From contig JACNHM010000284.1 of NCBI GenBank assembly GCA_014383605.1, positions 1 to 24,499 on the forward strand: DNA of 24,499 bases, written 5' to 3'. This DNA comes from Chloroflexota bacterium. GTDB taxonomy: Bacteria; Chloroflexota; Anaerolineae; UBA3071. Below are positions 1 through 7,973 of the stretch, in pieces. The position numbers and the translations under genes are program-made. The notes beneath the pieces were generated by a model that had not been told where the DNA came from, did no database searches, and was given only the letters and a program-made list of their open reading frames with translations. Within the stretch, counting starts at the first letter, position 1. Each line of letters begins with the position of its first letter.

Positions 1-1241
1 TCTCCCCGCTCGCTTCTCAACAGGGGTGCCGTTGCCGCCAGCCCCAACAGGGCCACCACGGCCCAGCAGACGAACACAGCATCCCAACCCCAGCCATCCA
101 CCAGCGCGCCGGCCAGCAGCCCGCCGAGGCCGGCGCCGACGTAGCCGGTGAAGTCGAGGAAGCCAGCAGCCGAGGAGACGCCCCCCTCGTGGCTCAGGCT
201 GAGCGGCAACACGGTGACCAGGATGGAGCCAGCCCCGTGGCTCATGGCCCCGGTGAGTCCCAGCAGCGCCACGGCCAGCGCCAGGCCGCCCCGCGGAGCC
301 AGGAAACGGATCGCCAACACGCTGGCCGCCAGTCCGGCCATCAACACAACGGTCATCGGCGCCACGCGGGAGCGGAAGAAGCGGTCGCTGGCCCAACCGG
401 CGATGAGCACCCCGGCCAGGCCGCAGAGCGGCAGCACCACAGCGCTCGTCGCCGCGCCGCCGATGTCCATGTCCAGCACTTCGACCAGGTAGGTAGGCGC
501 CCAGAGCGTGGCGCTGCCCAGCACGAAGCCCAGGGCAACGTTGGCCAGCGCCGCCCAGCGCAGGCGAGGATGAGCGAACGTGCGCTGCAGCAAGCCCTGC
601 CAGCCGCCCCGCGCCGCGGGTGGCCCGTCAACGGTTCCCTCGGGTGGTATCAACCCCACGTCCTGCGGCGCATTGCGCACGCGCACCGTCCAGTGTAAAG
701 CGGAGAGGGCCACCAGCGCCGCCGGAACCCAGAAGGCCGCCCGCCAGCCCCAACGGACGACGAGCCAGCCGGACAGGAGCCAGGAGCCCACGTGCCCCAG
801 CACATAGCTGGGCCCCAGGAGCGCCGAGAGCCGTCCCCGCCGCGCCGGGCCGAACCAGCGGGAGACGGTGCGCACGATCGGCCCCCAGCCGGTGGACTGG
901 AAGTAGCCGTTGGCTGCCCAGAGGACGATCATCAGCGGCAGGCTGGCGGCGAAGCCGAAGGCCACGTTCAGCGCCACCGATGCCAGCAAACCCACGGCGA
1001 CGAAGCGGCGCACGTGCAAGCGGTCACCCAGTTGGCCGTTGATGAACTGGCCGCAGGCGTAGGCCCAGAACAGCGCGCTGCCGACGAGCCCCGCTTCCGT
1101 CTTGGACCAAGCGAACTCCCCCTGAATGGCCGGCAGCGCGACCGAGAGGTTCACGCGGCAAAAATAAAAGCTGGCGTAGGTCAGCCAGCAGGTGACGAAA
1201 ATGCGGCGCTGCCAGGCACGCAGCTCTGCCGTAGTGGTCAT
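1..1241 (-). CDS. MFS transporter, GlpT/UhpT-like, 3' end outside window
   Basis: The frame stays open for 413 codons from an ATG at 1241 to the window edge, so the C-terminus is missing. I translated it directly from the minus strand. The N-terminus reads LTYASFYFCRVNLSVALPAI, the Tyr/Phe-Tyr-x-x-Arg-x-Asn pattern typical of the organophosphate/anion branch of the major facilitator superfamily. It is followed by the MFS loop 2-3 motif (GQLGDR) and repeated hydrophobic segments consistent with about 12 membrane helices. A GGGGGAG ribosome site lies 7-8 bases before the ATG. It is the last visible gene of the left-hand minus-strand run, 28 bp after a PfkB kinase. The substrate is unknown. A phosphorylated sugar or polyol would fit the family and the neighbouring kinases, but that is inference. 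Confidence 0.85.
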   Translation of the reverse strand, partial: MTTTAELRAWQRRIFVTCWLTYASFYFCRVNLSVALPAIQGEFAWSKTEAGLVGSALFWAYACGQFINGQLGDRLHVRRFVAVGLLASVALNVAFGFAASLPLMIVLWAANGYFQSTGWGPIVRTVSRWFGPARRGRLSALLGPSYVLGHVGSWLLSGWLVVRWGWRAAFWVPAALVALSALHWTVRVRNAPQDVGLIPPEGTVDGPPAARGGWQGLLQRTFAHPRLRWAALANVALGFVLGSATLWAPTYLVEVLDMDIGGAATSAVVLPLCGLAGVLIAGWASDRFFRSRVAPMTVVLMAGLAASVLAIRFLAPRGGLALAVALLGLTGAMSHGAGSILVTVLPLSLSHEGGVSSAAGFLDFTGYVGAGLGGLLAGALVDGWGWDAVFVCWAVVALLGLAATAPLLRSERG

Positions 1242-1269
1242 GTTGCAACTCCCCCCGCTTTGCCGACCA

Positions 1270-2130
1270 TCAGCTATGGGCCGCCAGCCAACCTTCGACC
1301 TGCGCCCGCGGGGGGATACTCTCCGTGCCGGACTGCTCGACGGAAAACGAGGCCACCACGTTGGCGAAGCGGGCCGCCAACAGCGGATCGCCGGTCTCCT
1401 CCAGACGGATCAGGAAGGCGGCGGTGAAGATGTCACCGGCGCCGGTGGGGTCCATCTCGCGTGCAGGACGGGGAGGCACCTCGTACCTTTCGCCCTCGAG
1501 GAACACCGTCGCCCCCTGCCAGCCGGTGGTGAGAACAACGGTCGGGCACAGACGCACGTACTCGTGCAGGGGAGCCAGATCGCCGCCCAGGTCCTCTTCG
1601 CTCAGCACCAGCACATCGGCGGCCAGCAGCACGTGCTCCGCACAGTCCCAGGGACGGGAGCTTACCCGCCCGGCGTCGTTCCACTGCCGCATCCACCCTT
1701 GCGGCGTCACTCCGATCAGCCCCTCAAAACAGGCGGCCATGTCCGGCCCGATCTCCTGCACCAGCGGCCCCAGCAGCACGATGGGGATGCGCTGCCAATC
1801 CGGCGGCACGTCGCTGCAACGCAGCGGCTCGGCCACGGCGTGGACGATCTGATGACGGCCCGTGGGACCGTAGACGTTCTCGAAGGTCGTGGTCACGGGG
1901 GAAGGGAGGCGCAGGACTTCGACGCCAGGCAGCGCTTCCGCCAGCGGCAGGTCGGCCGCCGCTCGGGTGAGCACGGCGGGCCGCCGGCCCAGGCGGGCGG
2001 CAGTGATGGCCGCAAAGGTCACCGTGCCGCCGATGCGGTAGCCATCCTGATACAGGTCCTTGGTCACGTGCCCCACGACCAGGAAATCGGGGGACGACAG
2101 CCGCGCCGCTGCTGTGGAGCGATCTCTCAT
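1270..2130 (-). CDS. PfkB-family carbohydrate kinase (first of two)
   Basis: A 286-residue ribokinase-fold kinase expected to phosphorylate a sugar or polyol with ATP in the cytoplasm. The C-terminal signature DPTGAGD is at residues 227-233, with Asp233 the expected catalytic base. The N-terminus has VVGHVTKD and a Gly-Gly substrate-loop position (residues 34-35). The start chosen is the ATG at 2130, which overlaps the stop of the upstream kinase gene (ATGA), showing translational coupling. A longer open frame exists upstream but lies inside the neighbouring gene. The protein is short for the family (usually about 300-330) and its N-terminal pattern (VGHxTxD) is shared with the next kinase. 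Similar short PfkB proteins include myo-inositol kinases, which would suit the inositol context, but specificity cannot be read from sequence alone. Confidence 0.88.
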   Translation of the reverse strand: MRDRSTAAARLSSPDFLVVGHVTKDLYQDGYRIGGTVTFAAITAARLGRRPAVLTRAAADLPLAEALPGVEVLRLPSPVTTTFENVYGPTGRHQIVHAVAEPLRCSDVPPDWQRIPIVLLGPLVQEIGPDMAACFEGLIGVTPQGWMRQWNDAGRVSSRPWDCAEHVLLAADVLVLSEEDLGGDLAPLHEYVRLCPTVVLTTGWQGATVFLEGERYEVPPRPAREMDPTGAGDIFTAAFLIRLEETGDPLLAARFANVVASFSVEQSGTESIPPRAQVEGWLAAHS

Positions 2131-3035
2131 ACCTGTCCTTCGTACTCTCTCCGAATCACGTCTTCGACGTCGCTGATCGGTCTGCGGAAAGGTCCTTCCG
2201 CTTCCATCTTCAGGCTGGCCACGGCCGCGGCCCAGACCGTGGCCTCGGCGGGCGACGCGGTCAACCGTTTGGCCATGTAGGCGGCGATGGTGGTGTCGCC
2301 GCGGCCGCTGCGGCCGACCAGTTCTCGCGGGAAGAAGGGGGCCTCGTGGAATTGGCCTGCGGCGTAGACCAGCAGGCCATGGCGGTGGGTGAGCACCACC
2401 TCGCCGGGGCCCAGGTCGGCGATCATCTGTGCGGCACGCCGGAGGTCGCTCTCGCCGGTGAGCAGCACCGCTTCCACCGCGTCGGCCTTCAGCACGTCCA
2501 AGAGGGCCAGCGCCAGCCGCTTTTCCGGCCACGGTTCGGCCACCAGCACGCCCTCGCGCACCACGCGCAGGAAGCTCTGCACGTCGGCGGCCAGCCGCGT
2601 CTCTTTGCTCGCCAGCGCTTCGACTACCTCCAGGCTGACCTCGCCGCGCAGCGACGCGCCGATGAGGATGGCCCGCGCTTGCAGTGTCTCGACTTCGGCC
2701 GGCGTGAAAGGCCCGGCGGTGCTGGTCACGGTGATGACCCGCTCGTCCACGTTGGCGGTGGGGTACTCCAACCGCAGGCAGGTGGATTGCGGCGTGAATC
2801 GCACGAACACGTCCACCCCCTGTTGCCTGAGTCCCTCCACCACGTGGACGTCCTCTGCGGCCAGTCGGGTGACGACAGCGGTCTTAAGCCCCATCCGGAT
2901 GCCAACGTTGGCTCCATAGTTGCAAGCGCCGCCATCCACGACCCGCGTGCCGGCGGCGGAAACGATGGTGTCTTTGGTGTAGTGGCCTACGAAAGCGATG
3001 TCGTAGATCTGTGTTGGGTCCATCATACCGCTCAT
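2127..3035 (-). CDS. PfkB-family carbohydrate kinase (second of two), variant GRGD motif
   Basis: A 302-residue ribokinase-fold protein with an N-terminus (FVGHYTKDT) like that of the following kinase, to which it is coupled by a 4-bp overlap. The family anion-hole/catalytic motif is present in changed form: residues 241-248 read GRSGRGDT, so the usual Ala of GAGD is Arg245 while the catalytic Asp247 is kept. Three starts are possible: ATG at 3035, 3026 or 3023. None has a strong ribosome site; GAGCGG lies just before the 3026 ATG. Two adjacent non-identical PfkB proteins could form a heteromer or act on different substrates. The gene follows an iterated inverted repeat and the importer ATPase gene. 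Confidence 0.85.
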   Translation of the reverse strand: MSGMMDPTQIYDIAFVGHYTKDTIVSAAGTRVVDGGACNYGANVGIRMGLKTAVVTRLAAEDVHVVEGLRQQGVDVFVRFTPQSTCLRLEYPTANVDERVITVTSTAGPFTPAEVETLQARAILIGASLRGEVSLEVVEALASKETRLAADVQSFLRVVREGVLVAEPWPEKRLALALLDVLKADAVEAVLLTGESDLRRAAQMIADLGPGEVVLTHRHGLLVYAAGQFHEAPFFPRELVGRSGRGDTTIAAYMAKRLTASPAEATVWAAAVASLKMEAEGPFRRPISDVEDVIRREYEGQV

Positions 3036-3066
3036 GGCTGTTCAACCGTTCCGTGCTAGCCGATGA

Positions 3067-3127
3067 GACGAAGGACGAACGACGAAGGACGAACCGCGCT
3101 TCGAACATTCGTCCTTCGTCATTCGTC
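3067..3127. repeat. Iterated inverted repeat, 7-bp unit
   Basis: Four tandem heptamers of consensus GACGAAS (3067-3094) face three heptamers of the complementary form NTTCGTC (3107-3127) across a 12-bp spacer. The arms can fold into a long hairpin in several registers. It sits in the 156-bp gap between the importer ATPase stop and the second kinase start. No T-tract follows on the minus strand, so it is not a plain terminator. Confidence 0.9.
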
Positions 3128-3191
3128 TCCGACAATCCAAGGGCATCCCTCTCAGGAATGACGCCAAGGTCAGCCGGTACTGCCATGACCG

Positions 3192-4268
3192 TCATTCCAC
3201 GATCACCCGGCAGTGGGGCACGGGCAGATGCACCTTCACCCTCTCGCCCTCGTCGAAGCGCACCTTGCCGTCGGTCTGCACGCGCAGCTCCAGCCCCTCG
3301 CCCACGATGACGCGGTAGTCGTTGCGGTCGCCCAGGTAGGTCTTCTTGTGCACCACACCGGGGAAAACGTTGGTGTCGTCTTCGGAAGAAGCGGGCAGCA
3401 AGCTCACATCGTTGGGACGGACGAAGAGCAACGTGCTGCGCCCAGGCGCCATGTCCCGCCGCACAGGGACGCACATCTCCAGCCCTTCCACCCGGATGAA
3501 TGCCGTGCCCCGCTCCGCATCCACGGCGACCACCGTGCCCTCGATGAAATCGGACAGCCCGATGAAGTCGGCCACGAAGCGGGACTGGGGGCTATCGTAG
3601 ATCTCGTCGGGCGTGCCTACCTGCTCGATACACCCCTTGTTCATCACCGCCACGCGGTCGGAAAGGGCCAGCGCCTCCGCCTGGTCATGAGTGACGTACA
3701 CCGCCGTGATGCCCAGCCGGTCAATCAGGTCGCGGATCTCGAAGCGCATCTCCTCCCGCAGCTTGGCATCCAGGTTGGAGAGCGGCTCGTCCAACAGCAG
3801 CACCTTGGGGCGGTAGACCAGGGCCCGCGCCAGCCCCACCCGCTGCTGCTGGCCGCCGGAGATCTGGCGGGGGTAGTGGCTTTCGTACTCCTCCATGCGG
3901 ATCAGCCGCAGCGCGCCGATAACCCGTTCTCGCCGCTCGGACTTAGGCAGGCCGCGGATCATCAGCGGGAAGCCCACGTTGTCGAACACGGTCATGTGCG
4001 GGAAGAGGGCGAAGTTCTGGAAGACCATGCCCAGCTCCCGCTTGTGGGTGGGCACGTCGGTCACGTCCTTACCGTCAATGAGCACCTGGCCCTCGTCGGG
4101 GATATTGTGGCCGGTGATGCAGCGCAGCGCCGTCGTCTTGCCGCAGCCCGAAGGCCCCAGCAGCGTCATCAACTCCCCGCGGCGGATACCCAGGTTGATG
4201 TGGTCATTGGCCACGATGTTGCCGTAGTGTTTAGTGACGTTGCGTAACTCAATCATGTTGTCGGGCAT
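3192..4268 (-). CDS. ABC importer ATPase, PotA/FbpC type
   Basis: A 358-residue cytoplasmic ATPase powering the PotBC-like permeases encoded at 8474-10155. Walker A GPSGCGKTT is at residues 38-46, the signature ISGGQ at 136-140, Walker B VLLLDEP at 156-162 and the switch His at 194. The C-terminal third (about 235-355) looks like the TOBE regulatory domain of the PotA/FbpC/MalK group. The start is the ATG at 4268, with AGGA nine bases upstream; an ATG four codons later is possible. In a normal operon this gene would directly follow the permeases. Here two unrelated cassettes (4344-8398) lie between, so it is separated by about 4.2 kb from its partners though still co-directional. Confidence 0.93.
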   Translation of the reverse strand: MPDNMIELRNVTKHYGNIVANDHINLGIRRGELMTLLGPSGCGKTTALRCITGHNIPDEGQVLIDGKDVTDVPTHKRELGMVFQNFALFPHMTVFDNVGFPLMIRGLPKSERRERVIGALRLIRMEEYESHYPRQISGGQQQRVGLARALVYRPKVLLLDEPLSNLDAKLREEMRFEIRDLIDRLGITAVYVTHDQAEALALSDRVAVMNKGCIEQVGTPDEIYDSPQSRFVADFIGLSDFIEGTVVAVDAERGTAFIRVEGLEMCVPVRRDMAPGRSTLLFVRPNDVSLLPASSEDDTNVFPGVVHKKTYLGDRNDYRVIVGEGLELRVQTDGKVRFDEGERVKVHLPVPHCRVIVE

Positions 4269-4343
4269 GTCGTGTATTCCTACAACACTGTCTTTTTCTC
4301 AGGATCTTTGTCCTCTTCACAGCCGTTACTCCGTGACCTGAAA

Positions 4344-5198
4344 TCATCTGGCCCAATCCAAGTCGCGTCCGATGAGCAGTTCGGTCATCTTTTCATGATG
4401 ACTACTCTTCATTGCAATCTCTTGAACATCAAAACCGTGTTGCTGTGCGAGTTTACGAACTCTCTCATCATTACTGTAGGTCATTAAGAAATCGCCATCA
4501 CATATACTAGTGATCCGAAAGAGTTCTTCATGGTCGAGTTGGTGGTGAGTATAGAGCCGTCTTCCAGCCCGTTTACCCCCAGCTGTATAGGGTGGGTCAA
4601 TGAAGAATGCAACATCTGCACGATTGGCATTCTGTCTAAGCACTTCAAGACCATCGCCTTTGACAAACGTGATGCGATCACGCATCTTGGCTATCTCCAG
4701 TATCCTTTTGCTCAAAGTTACTGGGTACCAACGTGATTTGATGCCTCTACCATCCTCTCCGTTTCTTAGCATGCCAGCCCCTGAAGCCAGAATGCCCCCA
4801 CGATTGACTCGGTTTCTCAAGATCGTCCGAAATGCTCTATCTTCCACGCTACAGGGAGCCTTTGCCAGCCACTCGTTGACTGACTCGAGAGTGAGATCGA
4901 AAGTAGCAATTCGCTTGGCAAAGTCCCTTGCATCGCCATGGATGACTGTCTGCCAGACGGCACTAACTTCGTCGTCTAGTTCCACAAGCGTGACGCGATC
5001 AGCAAGTTGTCTAAAGGCAACATTTAGGCCAACTATGCCACCACCAGCGAACGGCTCAATGAATTCCGCCGGTTCAACCTCCATGCTATCAAGCCAATGG
5101 CAAATACGAGGTACCAGCCAGGTCTTTCCACCCGGATAGCGAAAAGGACTAAGCAATCTCGCCGAATAGGCAGAAGTAGAACCAGGATAATCTTTCAT
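4344..5198 (-). CDS. D12-class adenine-N6 DNA methyltransferase (Dam-like)
   Basis: A 284-residue protein with D12-class motifs in order: FRYPGGK at residues 19-25 (motif X), the SAM-binding EPFAGGG at 48-54 (motif I), and the catalytic DPPY at 201-204 (motif IV). It should methylate adenine in a specific but unknown DNA site. The start is the ATG at 5198, which overlaps the preceding stop by 4 bp; a longer open frame exists but runs into the upstream gene. It is the third gene of a tightly overlapping set with a nuclease-like and a ParB-like protein, all AT-richer than the flanking transporter genes, which points to horizontal acquisition. It could be the modification arm of a restriction-type system or an orphan methylase. 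Confidence 0.9.
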   Translation of the reverse strand: MKDYPGSTSAYSARLLSPFRYPGGKTWLVPRICHWLDSMEVEPAEFIEPFAGGGIVGLNVAFRQLADRVTLVELDDEVSAVWQTVIHGDARDFAKRIATFDLTLESVNEWLAKAPCSVEDRAFRTILRNRVNRGGILASGAGMLRNGEDGRGIKSRWYPVTLSKRILEIAKMRDRITFVKGDGLEVLRQNANRADVAFFIDPPYTAGGKRAGRRLYTHHQLDHEELFRITSICDGDFLMTYSNDERVRKLAQQHGFDVQEIAMKSSHHEKMTELLIGRDLDWAR

Positions 5199-6067
5199 GA
5201 CTGAACCTGCACCAACAGGCCCTTGATCCAGGATATGATGGCATCGAAGTTGGCGCCTTCTTGATGCGCCCAAAACGCTATTCGACAACGGTCGAAGACG
5301 ATACCTGCGTTCCTGGCAACCCACTTCCATTTAGAAGGTTCGATTCGGTGTGGGATGAACAGCGAGCTTATCAAGGGGCTAACAGGGGTCTCTTGCATCC
5401 AATGATCGCAGAACGCTTTCGGTTGCAACTCCGTCAGCTTCGCTTCCCAGTTCCAACCGGAGGCACACTGACCGAACATCAATACCTTGCTGGGGTGCCT
5501 GTCCACGAACTCTTTCCAAGCAACCAGATCAAGTCTATCATCTTTGCGACTGAGCGACGGTTGATCGCTATAGCCTTCCCCTTCACCGATGCGTTGACAT
5601 AGTTCCGCAATTGCCACGGAGAAGGATCTAGGAAGTTCTGTACGCGGCGATCCGAATCCAACCGCTTCCCCTTGTAAATAGCCTCTTGCCGCTAGACGCG
5701 ATACTTCCTCGAACAGTTTACGGGGGGCAGCGTCTTCCGAACCAAAATAGGACAAGCAGAGACAGAAAACGTAAGCTGGAAAGCTCTCCCAATTCGATCT
5801 GAGTTCAAGGACGCCCCCTCGGAAGGCAAGGTCAAAAGGATATGCTTGTTCTGCTGCCCTTGCGCGCTCTTCCAGTTCCCAGAAGACTTCCAAGAGCTTC
5901 AGTTCGATTTCCTCGTCGTCGTCAAGTTCAAGGAGAGCAGCTGTACGGAGAGCGCTTTCTAGATCCCCCCTGCTCGAATTGTGGTCCGGAGAGCACAACG
6001 CATGCAGTTCTAGCCAATCCGCTAATCTGAGGGGATCTGTAAGGTCGTCAAAGGGCAAATCAACCAT
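5195..6067 (-). CDS. Unknown protein, possible PD-(D/E)XK-like nuclease, in methylase cassette
   Basis: A 290-residue soluble acidic protein that I cannot assign to a named family. The start is the ATG at 6067, with GGAG eight bases upstream; a TTG at 6088 is possible but less likely. Residues 176-210 contain DDRLDLVAW, then KVLMFGQCASG and NWEAK. The spacing of Asp180, a hydrophobic strand ending in Gln200-Cys201, and Lys210 recalls the Mrr-like branch of restriction endonuclease folds (Asp ... Gln-Cys-Lys), with the Lys displaced. That is an inference from motif shape only. The N-terminal half looks helical and Leu/Glu-rich. Overlaps of 8 bp with the ParB-like gene and 4 bp with the methylase gene imply co-translation and a joint function, most simply as the effector of a restriction or defence system. 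Confidence 0.7.
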   Translation of the reverse strand: MVDLPFDDLTDPLRLADWLELHALCSPDHNSSRGDLESALRTAALLELDDDEEIELKLLEVFWELEERARAAEQAYPFDLAFRGGVLELRSNWESFPAYVFCLCLSYFGSEDAAPRKLFEEVSRLAARGYLQGEAVGFGSPRTELPRSFSVAIAELCQRIGEGEGYSDQPSLSRKDDRLDLVAWKEFVDRHPSKVLMFGQCASGWNWEAKLTELQPKAFCDHWMQETPVSPLISSLFIPHRIEPSKWKWVARNAGIVFDRCRIAFWAHQEGANFDAIISWIKGLLVQVQS

Positions 6068-7256
6068 GTCGATTTCTCCGGCGATCAACTGAACTTCTGA
6101 CTTGCTTGACTTCCTCTATGCCCAATTCCTCTCTTCTGTCTTCCATCTCACGTCTAATGGTGTCTGCAAGACGACTGACATCATGGATCATCTCGTACAG
6201 GTCTTCTTCTCCAGTGTATCCAGTGGTGACTGTGGCCTTTGCATTCTGTAGTTCTATCTTTGCACTTGTCAAGGCATCACGGAAACGTTTCCTGTCCCCT
6301 ATCGCAATAAGGTGCGATTGCTGAAGTGAGTATCCGCTCCGAAGAGCAGATAGAGACTCCGGTCTACTGACGACCTTCCTAAGGATGTTTAGGTCGGGAT
6401 TCTGTTTCCTAACAACAGGCTCGACCTCTTCGGATTTCTTTCCATAAAGCCAGACCATCAATTCTCCAAGTTCGTCGAGATGTGATTTCGGAACAGGATT
6501 GGGCTTCAAAGAGGTTTCCGAGCCAATACCAAGGAATTCTTGGAAGTCTCTCTGATCAAGCGCCGTATACAGGTGCGAGAAATAGAAACGATTTCGAGCC
6601 CTGTCCTCTTTGTCGAATACACCAGTCGACTCCGCCTGCTCAAGAACCTTGTAGCCCCGATACAACCTCGTAACTGTTGCGTGTCGATCACCAATCCTCT
6701 GGGCGATTTCTTCCAGCGGTATCCCGTAGGTTTCACGCACCTCTGCAACATACTTCGCTTTACTGAAACTATCCCACGGTTTTATCCCGTTGATGTGACG
6801 AAAGCCAACCGTCGTCCAAAGGCTTTCTCGGCTCGGGTAAATGATCGCTGGCAGCTTACCCAGTTCAGTCCGTCTCTCCTCATCAATAACAGGAAGGTCA
6901 GTCGCCCCAACCTTCTGCCGCAGTTTTTCGTCGCGCAGTAGAAGTACTGCTGCAAGTCTTCGGTTACCTTCAACAACTATATACCTTCGCTTGCTCGGAT
7001 CCTCCTCGTCAGGATTCTGTATGATCACGAACAATGGCTCTGATCGGAAGAAGCCATTCTCAGCAATGGACAAGGCTACCTCGTCCACCGCCATCTCGGT
7101 CCAGAGGATATCCACCAAATCTTCCTGGCTATCGCCTTCGACTTTCCAAGCGAGGCGAGCATTCTCAGTATCCAAGAGAAGTTGCTCAATTGGTATGTCA
7201 ACTATCGTGTTAGGATCAGGCTGGAGCAGCTTCTGCAATGCACTTGTCTCTGCCAT
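6060..7256 (-). CDS. ParB/Srx-like nuclease-domain protein
   Basis: A 398-residue protein with a ParB N-terminal-like domain. Residues 20-31 (DIPIEQLLLDTE) give the opening strand, and VVEGNRRLAA at 94-103 matches the Arg-rich box of ParB/Srx folds that bind nucleotide. A helix-turn-helix (PLEEIAQRIGDRHATVTRLY) follows at about 180-199, then a helical C-terminus with a charged end. I chose the ATG at 7256, preceded by GGGGAGGAAAG at ideal spacing, over an ATG at 7316 that lies too close to the promoter. It lies far from any replication gene, so a chromosome-segregation role is unlikely. In a cassette with a nuclease-like protein and a methylase, a regulator or DNA-sensing role is more plausible. 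Confidence 0.8.
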   Translation of the reverse strand: MAETSALQKLLQPDPNTIVDIPIEQLLLDTENARLAWKVEGDSQEDLVDILWTEMAVDEVALSIAENGFFRSEPLFVIIQNPDEEDPSKRRYIVVEGNRRLAAVLLLRDEKLRQKVGATDLPVIDEERRTELGKLPAIIYPSRESLWTTVGFRHINGIKPWDSFSKAKYVAEVRETYGIPLEEIAQRIGDRHATVTRLYRGYKVLEQAESTGVFDKEDRARNRFYFSHLYTALDQRDFQEFLGIGSETSLKPNPVPKSHLDELGELMVWLYGKKSEEVEPVVRKQNPDLNILRKVVSRPESLSALRSGYSLQQSHLIAIGDRKRFRDALTSAKIELQNAKATVTTGYTGEEDLYEMIHDVSRLADTIRREMEDRREELGIEEVKQVRSSVDRRRNRHG

Positions 7257-7317
7257 CAGTCTTTCCTCCCCTGGCTGAATGTCTACACGCGGTTGAGCTT
7301 CTAACACCGCCTCCATA

Positions 7318-7363
7318 GACCATTATACTCGACCATTATACTCGTAAGCAAGTCGAAGGGCAA
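7318..7363 (-). promoter_or_regulatory. Promoter pair of the ParB/methylase cassette, with duplicated -10 module
   Basis: On the minus strand TTGCCC (7358-7363) and TATAAT (7335-7340) are 17 bp apart. A second TATAAT (7322-7327) with TTGCTT 18 bp upstream gives an overlapping promoter. The duplication is an exact 13-bp direct repeat, 7318-7330 and 7331-7343. The cassette therefore carries its own transcription start, independent of the transporter operon. Confidence 0.75.
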
Positions 7364-7388
7364 TCACAAAGGAAGCGTCCCTCGTAGT

Positions 7389-7513
7389 CTACACGCCCTT
7401 GAACCCACCCACCAGCTTCTCCGGTGCCACCTGCCGCTGGATCATAAACAACACCAGCAGCGAGGGGATGACCAGGATGATGCTCATGGCGCTGGTCACC
7501 TCCCAATAGCCCC
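7389..7513 (-). pseudogene. Relic of an ABC permease 3' end
   Basis: This 125-bp stretch encodes the last 40 or so residues of a PotC-like permease (GYWEVTSAMS ... KLVGGFKGV, then TAG) and aligns without gaps to the end of the intact permease gene at 8474-8598. By eye about 90% of bases match, and most differences are silent or conservative (Leu to Ile, Leu to Met). An in-frame TAG lies just before the similarity starts, so it is not a gene. It is bounded by the ParB cassette promoter on one side and the HNH cassette on the other. Confidence 0.9.
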
Positions 7514-7537
7514 GCTAAGCACAGCTCGTAGGGGCGA

Positions 7538-7973
7538 TCAGTCCTCTGGGGGCCACCAACCGACGCTAACCCAAAGCCGTCGGGCGACGACAATCTCGGG
7601 GTTGTTCAGTTTGAGCGCCACGACGGTGGCGCGGCCACAAGGAGTCAGTCCCTGGATCTGTGTTCCGTCTTCGCTCCACGCGAAGTGCTCATTCCACTTC
7701 TGCCGGCGCGGATTGAACAGCCGTACCCGCCTGCCCGTCAGTGGGTCACGGGCGTGAGTCTGGACACCTTTGAAATTCATTGCAGCGGCGACAGGCCAAC
7801 CAGAGATTCTCATCAGACGAGGAACCACCGGCCGCTTCGGGGATAATGTGATCCAGGGTCATCGGCATGCCTGTCAACTCCCCCGTGCGCAGACAATATC
7901 CACAGCGATGCCGTGCCTCTTCAGCTACCCGATGTCGCAGGCGGGCAGGTATGCTTCTCTTTGGGGCGCTCAT
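7538..7973 (-). pseudogene. HNH endonuclease gene with one-base frameshift
   Basis: Two reading frames together encode a single HNH-type protein of about 144 residues. The first part (ATG at 7973) has CGYC, DHIIPEA and ENLWLACRRCNEF, i.e. the Cys pairs and His of the HNH fold. The second continues with KGVQTHARDPLTG ... LFNPR ... LNNPEIVVARR to a stop at 7538. The switch falls in the TTT at 7773-7775, where one extra base turns the expected Asn-Glu-Phe-Lys-Gly into Asn-Glu-Phe-Gln-Arg. As read, translation gives a 75-residue protein that still contains the whole HNH core but lacks the C-terminal half. A sequencing error is possible. The start overlaps the stop of the upstream partner gene by 4 bp. 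Confidence 0.85.

Noticed and set aside
6060..7256. ParB-like protein as a chromosome or plasmid partition gene
   Set aside because: There is no ParA, no parS-like repeat set and no replication gene nearby; it is embedded in a methylase cassette.
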